A DNA stretch of 8,809 nucleotides from JBGPGW01 sp041484095. GTDB lineage: Bacteria > Pseudomonadota > Alphaproteobacteria > CADEGL01. The stretch lies in contig JBGPGW010000142.1 in assembly GCA_041484095.1 (NCBI GenBank), forward strand, positions 1-8,809, written 5' to 3'. The notes below the pieces were generated by a model. The model saw only the letters and a list, made by a program, of their open reading frames with translations, did no database searches and was not told the DNA's origin. Positions 6,236 through 8,809 of this stretch are shown in pieces. The position numbers and the translations under genes were made by a program. Numbering within the stretch: position 1 is the first letter of the stretch; each line of letters starts with the position of its first letter.

Positions 6236-6673
6236 ATGCCGACGACTGAGTGGGAACGCGGGCCTTCAAGCCAAACAATCCATCGGGACTCGTCGAACAC
6301 GTCGCTCGCCATGATCTCGCGCCTGGAGGATCGCTGGCTGCGTCCCGCCTTGGGCGTCATCTCGGTCGGACGGATCAGCACCGACCACGATTTGAGCGGG
6401 GCGCAGGAGGTCTGGTGGCGCCGGCAGATCGCCGCGATTCTAAGTTCGGAATGCGCCGATCCCGGCGATCTCGAAGGCCGCAGCTACCGGGCCGAGGCCG
6501 ACGGATTCGACCTCCGCGTCACGGTCCGGCTCGATGGCACACGGGTCGCGCGCCGCCACAGGGTGACGCGCGGCGGCGATCTCGCGATCGAGATCGTCAT
6601 CCTCACCGCCCATGACGAGATCCTGCCCGTGCTGCGCCATATGCCGGCGGGCAATGCCGAGAGAGCGGATTAG
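6236..6673 (+). CDS. Small hypothetical protein
   Basis: 145 residues, not recognised. The ATG at 6236 is preceded by the strong purine run GGGGGGAGAGAGA (6217-6229); the upstream in-frame GTG at 6215 would place the ribosome site inside the gene. There is no signal peptide or membrane segment, so it is probably cytoplasmic. Residues 1-25 are polar and probably disordered. Residues 26-75 are helical with a Trp-rich patch (EVWWRRQIAAIL, 58-69). Residues 84-122 look like beta strands (FDLRVTVRLDGTRVARRHRV, 91-110, then LAIEIVILT, 116-124). There is one cysteine (Cys73). It is separated from the barrel gene by 146 bases carrying its own operator-like dyads, so it is probably a separate transcript. 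It converges on the PhyH gene with a 35-base gap. No enzyme motif is visible. Confidence 0.65.
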   Translation: MPTTEWERGPSSQTIHRDSSNTSLAMISRLEDRWLRPALGVISVGRISTDHDLSGAQEVWWRRQIAAILSSECADPGDLEGRSYRAEADGFDLRVTVRLDGTRVARRHRVTRGGDLAIEIVILTAHDEILPVLRHMPAGNAERAD

Positions 6674-6692
6674 GGCTCCCGTCTCCGGCGAT

Positions 6693-6707
6693 CGGCCGCG
6701 CCGGCCG
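6693..6707. terminator. Hairpin between convergent genes (possible bidirectional terminator)
   Basis: CGGCCG (6693-6698), loop CGC, CGGCCG (6702-6707) forms a 6-bp all-GC stem in the 35-base gap between two convergent stop codons. The location suits a shared terminator, but there is no real T-run on either side, so intrinsic termination is uncertain. Confidence 0.35.
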
Positions 6708-6708
6708 T

Positions 6709-7641
6709 TCAGCGCGGCGGTTTCAGTTCGCCCAAGAGCTCGGCACCCGGGCGCGCGAACGCAGCACCCATCTCGCCCGTGTGGCCGTAGCCCGACCACA
6801 GCTTGAAGCCGAGGAGAGGCAGAAGCTCCCGCGGCAATTCGGCCAGCACCTCCGGCCTGATGCCGAGGGTGTAATTCTCCATGGGCCGGAACTGCGGTCC
6901 GCAATACGAGGTCTGGATTCCGAGGCGCGATCCATTGCTGACATTGAGCCCCGCGCTGTGCCAGGTGCGCCCCTCCCAGACGAGCGCGGTGCCGGCGGTT
7001 GCCGCCGCCGGGATCGATTCCATCCTGTGCGGCACGTCCGAATCCGGCTCGATGCCCGTCAGATGGCTTCGCGGCACGATCCGCGTGGCGCCGTTGGCCT
7101 CCGTGAAATCGTTGATCATCCACATGATGTTGACCACGACCGGCGGGCTGATCGCGGCTGCCGATGCCGAGGCGGACGTCCCGCGCCCGTCGCTGCGGCC
7201 GATGGCGCCCGCGCGCGGGGCGGCGGCGCCGGGTGCCACCGGGGGCGGCATCCACCATTGATCCGTGTGCATGGCCATGAGCGCGCCGCCGGGATGCGTG
7301 ACGTGCGCGGTGAAGCTCGAGAGAAGATAGTCCGGCCCGAGGACGTGACGCACGATGTCGCGCGCGACGGGATGGCGCAAAGTGTCGCGGAACGCGCGCC
7401 CCTTGTTGATGAGCATGTAGACCCACTGGTTGACGTTGGCCTCGTCTTCCGCGGGGTCGTGATTGACGTCGCCCAATGCGCGCTCCGCCGCCGCCTGTTC
7501 CACGAGGCGCGCGCGCATGGCCGCGACCGCGGCCGGGGCGAGCGCGTCTTTGATGAGGCAATAGCCGAACGCATCGAGATCGGATTTGAGACGCGCGGGA
7601 TCGCGAACGGGCCGCGGCAAGGCGTCGGAGGGGCGGTTCAT
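6709..7641 (-). CDS. Phytanoyl-CoA dioxygenase (PhyH) family Fe(II)/2-oxoglutarate oxygenase
   Basis: 310-residue cytoplasmic enzyme of the PhyH family, which couples 2-oxoglutarate decarboxylation to hydroxylation of a substrate that is often a secondary metabolite or small acid. The iron-binding facial triad is His125 and Asp127 in MHTDQWWMPPP (124-134) and His228 in GRTWHSAGLNVS (225-236). Arg239 in NGSRLGIQTSY is placed to bind the 2-oxoglutarate carboxylate. VVVNIMWMINDFTEANGATRIVPRSHL (168-194, read in parts as NIMWMINDF, then NGATRIVPRSHL) is the usual jelly-roll core. An Ala/Gly/Ser-rich stretch of about 30 residues (roughly 135-165) separates the HTD motif from this core and looks like an added loop. 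The start is supported by GGGAGAG seven bases upstream. It lies 24 bases downstream of the TauD/TfdA-type gene on the same strand, so the two are probably one operon. Substrate unknown. Confidence 0.9.
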   Translation of the reverse strand: MNRPSDALPRPVRDPARLKSDLDAFGYCLIKDALAPAAVAAMRARLVEQAAAERALGDVNHDPAEDEANVNQWVYMLINKGRAFRDTLRHPVARDIVRHVLGPDYLLSSFTAHVTHPGGALMAMHTDQWWMPPPVAPGAAAPRAGAIGRSDGRGTSASASAAAISPPVVVNIMWMINDFTEANGATRIVPRSHLTGIEPDSDVPHRMESIPAAATAGTALVWEGRTWHSAGLNVSNGSRLGIQTSYCGPQFRPMENYTLGIRPEVLAELPRELLPLLGFKLWSGYGHTGEMGAAFARPGAELLGELKPPR

Positions 7642-7665
7642 TTCGTTCTCTCCCTCACCATGCGC

Positions 7666-8673
7666 TCACCTCGCGGCGAGGACCCGCTCGCGCGGCTTGC
7701 TATGCCACGGCGCATAGAGATCGATGATGTTGTCGCCGCGGCGCCGGCAGCGCGCGTTCTCGAGCCACAGGCGCAACAGGTGGCGCTTGCGGCCTGGCGC
7801 GTCCCGGTACTCGGTCCGCCCGTGAAGGACGTTGTAGTTGTTGATGAACTGCATGTCGCCCGGCTGGAAATCCATGTGGAGTTGAAGCGCCCGCCGCGCG
7901 AGGACGGCGTCGAGATGGTCGAGCGCTTCGATCTCCTGCGGCGCGTAACGGTATCCCTCGGGCTCGAGCCAGGCAGGCGGATTGCGGTTGTAGCAGCAGT
8001 GAAGGAGCCCATCGCGCACCGCGAAGACGGGAATCCGATCGGGAGTCACGGGCGGCTCGCCCGGCGCCTGTTCGCCGCGGCGGTGATGGTGGAAGCCGCA
8101 GAGCAGCACTTCGAGCAGGTCCGGCCGCTCCTCGAGAATGGCGTTGTAGACGGCGCTGGCGCTGACGATGACGCTCTCTCCGCCCTCTTCGGCCTTCTCG
8201 ATGCAGTAGAGGACGGCGAAATCGGAGCCGTCGGTATGAAAGCCGATCGCATGCGTGCCCATGTAGCCGCGCGTCTTGCGGTCCATGGGAAGGCCCTTGT
8301 CGACGATGTCCTCGATCTTGAGGCCGCGCCAGGTCTGGTCGACGACGCGGCCGAGATGCGCGCCGACGACCGCCAGCAGCACGACATTCTCGTCGCGGCT
8401 GTAGCGATGGGCGGGCAGGCCGGCGAGCACGGCGAAGCCTGGCCCGTATTCGAGATCATGAAACGCGTCTTCGAGAAGCGCCCGCGTTTCGGGCAACGGG
8501 GCGTCCTCCGGCGTGATGCGCCAGAATGGCCGGGCGGTCTCGATGACGCGCCGCATGGCCGCTTCGATTTCCGTGACCATGCGCGGGGTGAGCGGCTTCA
8601 CCCAGGACCGCCGCGTCGGGAAATCCGCCGGCGTCCAGGCATTCGCGTCGCTTATGGGGTGAGGTCGGTTCAT
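7666..8673 (-). CDS. TauD/TfdA family Fe(II)/2-oxoglutarate dioxygenase
   Basis: 335 residues from the ATG at 8673; the frame stays open to 8790, with another ATG at 8697, but sequence beyond MNRPHPISDANAW is low-complexity and unlikely to be coding. The TauD/TfdA fold (PF02668) is shown by the HxD iron motif GFHTDGSDFAVLYC (His146, Asp148), the distal histidine in FINNYNVLHGRTEYRD (His284) and the following arginine-rich strand KRHLLRLWLENAR (Arg301 probably binding 2-oxoglutarate). TWRGLKIEDIVDKG (114-127) and the DTW-like N-terminal region fit the family, and length is normal. Members oxidise taurine, alkyl sulfates, aryloxyalkanoates, betaines or natural-product intermediates; nothing here selects among these. 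No sulfonate transporter is nearby, so taurine use is not supported. It is the first gene of a two-gene operon with the PhyH gene, suggesting sequential oxidations of one compound. Confidence 0.88.
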   Translation of the reverse strand: MNRPHPISDANAWTPADFPTRRSWVKPLTPRMVTEIEAAMRRVIETARPFWRITPEDAPLPETRALLEDAFHDLEYGPGFAVLAGLPAHRYSRDENVVLLAVVGAHLGRVVDQTWRGLKIEDIVDKGLPMDRKTRGYMGTHAIGFHTDGSDFAVLYCIEKAEEGGESVIVSASAVYNAILEERPDLLEVLLCGFHHHRRGEQAPGEPPVTPDRIPVFAVRDGLLHCCYNRNPPAWLEPEGYRYAPQEIEALDHLDAVLARRALQLHMDFQPGDMQFINNYNVLHGRTEYRDAPGRKRHLLRLWLENARCRRRGDNIIDLYAPWHSKPRERVLAAR

Positions 8674-8681
8674 GCGAAACC

Positions 8682-8693
8682 CCCCGTCAGGGG
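8682..8693 (-). other. Short GC hairpin over the presumed ribosome site of the TauD/TfdA gene
   Basis: Read on the minus strand, CCCC-TGAC-GGGG folds as a 4-bp stem with a 4-base loop. The G-run, which extends to 8680, is the only ribosome-site-like sequence upstream of the ATG at 8673. If it forms in the transcript it would occlude initiation. It is short and may be chance in GC-rich DNA. The remaining bases to 8809 show no further gene or clear promoter. Confidence 0.25.
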
Positions 8694-8809
8694 CCATGCC
8701 GGCCCATCGAGCATCGCCCAGGCGCCACGCTACACCGGGGCCGGATGATCCCCAAGAGGCGGCGTTGACTCGCGCCGGGCGGCTCGCCAAGGTCGCGTTC
8801 GGTTTGCCC

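Noticed and set aside
6781..8748. 655-codon plus-strand open frame opposite the two dioxygenase genes
   Set aside because: Antisense to two genes with intact catalytic motifs; its Arg/Ala/Asp-rich product has no domain and is the usual shadow of GC-rich coding DNA.

Overview
The window is a high-GC stretch of bacterial chromosome. It most likely comes from an alphaproteobacterium, probably Hyphomicrobiales (Rhizobiales). The grounds are base composition, the style of the protein families, GTG/ATG starts with purine-rich ribosome sites, a tRNA-Leu with an encoded CCA end, and a cluster of TTAACCAT/TTAA boxes resembling sites for the alphaproteobacterial cell-cycle regulator CtrA. No species is claimed, and I see no insertion sequence, phage gene or CRISPR array.

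Layout: (1) tRNA-Leu(CAA), 32-118. (2) A minus-strand gene (217-957) for an exported LapG-like bacterial transglutaminase-like cysteine protease with an intact Cys-His-Asp triad. (3) A 343-base divergent regulatory region (958-1300) with an AT-rich island, a perfect 12-bp tandem repeat and three CtrA-like half or full sites. (4) A plus-strand run of exported proteins. Orphan A (1301-2254) and orphan B (2257-3309) are followed by a FecR-domain surface protein with a C-terminal DUF2135/YfaP-like segment (3306-5003). These three are packed with a 2-base gap and a 4-base ATGA overlap. After 87 bases comes an outer-membrane beta-barrel protein (5091-6089). (5) A 146-base gap holding two tandem GTGA-N6-TCAC dyads, then a small orphan cytoplasmic protein (6236-6673). 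(6) A convergent minus-strand pair of Fe(II)/2-oxoglutarate dioxygenases: TauD/TfdA family (7666-8673), followed downstream by PhyH family (6709-7641).

How they may work together: four consecutive proteins carry export signals. They run from two orphans through a FecR-type periplasmic or surface protein to a barrel ending in the Phe typical of BAM substrates. Together they look like one cell-envelope assembly. A LapG-like protease is divergent from it across a shared, possibly CtrA-controlled, promoter region. LapG proteases release surface adhesins, so a cell-cycle-timed envelope or adhesion module is a reasonable hypothesis, but only an inference: no LapD receptor, LapA-type giant adhesin or type I secretion gene is visible here. 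The dioxygenase pair is a separate metabolic unit of unknown substrate.
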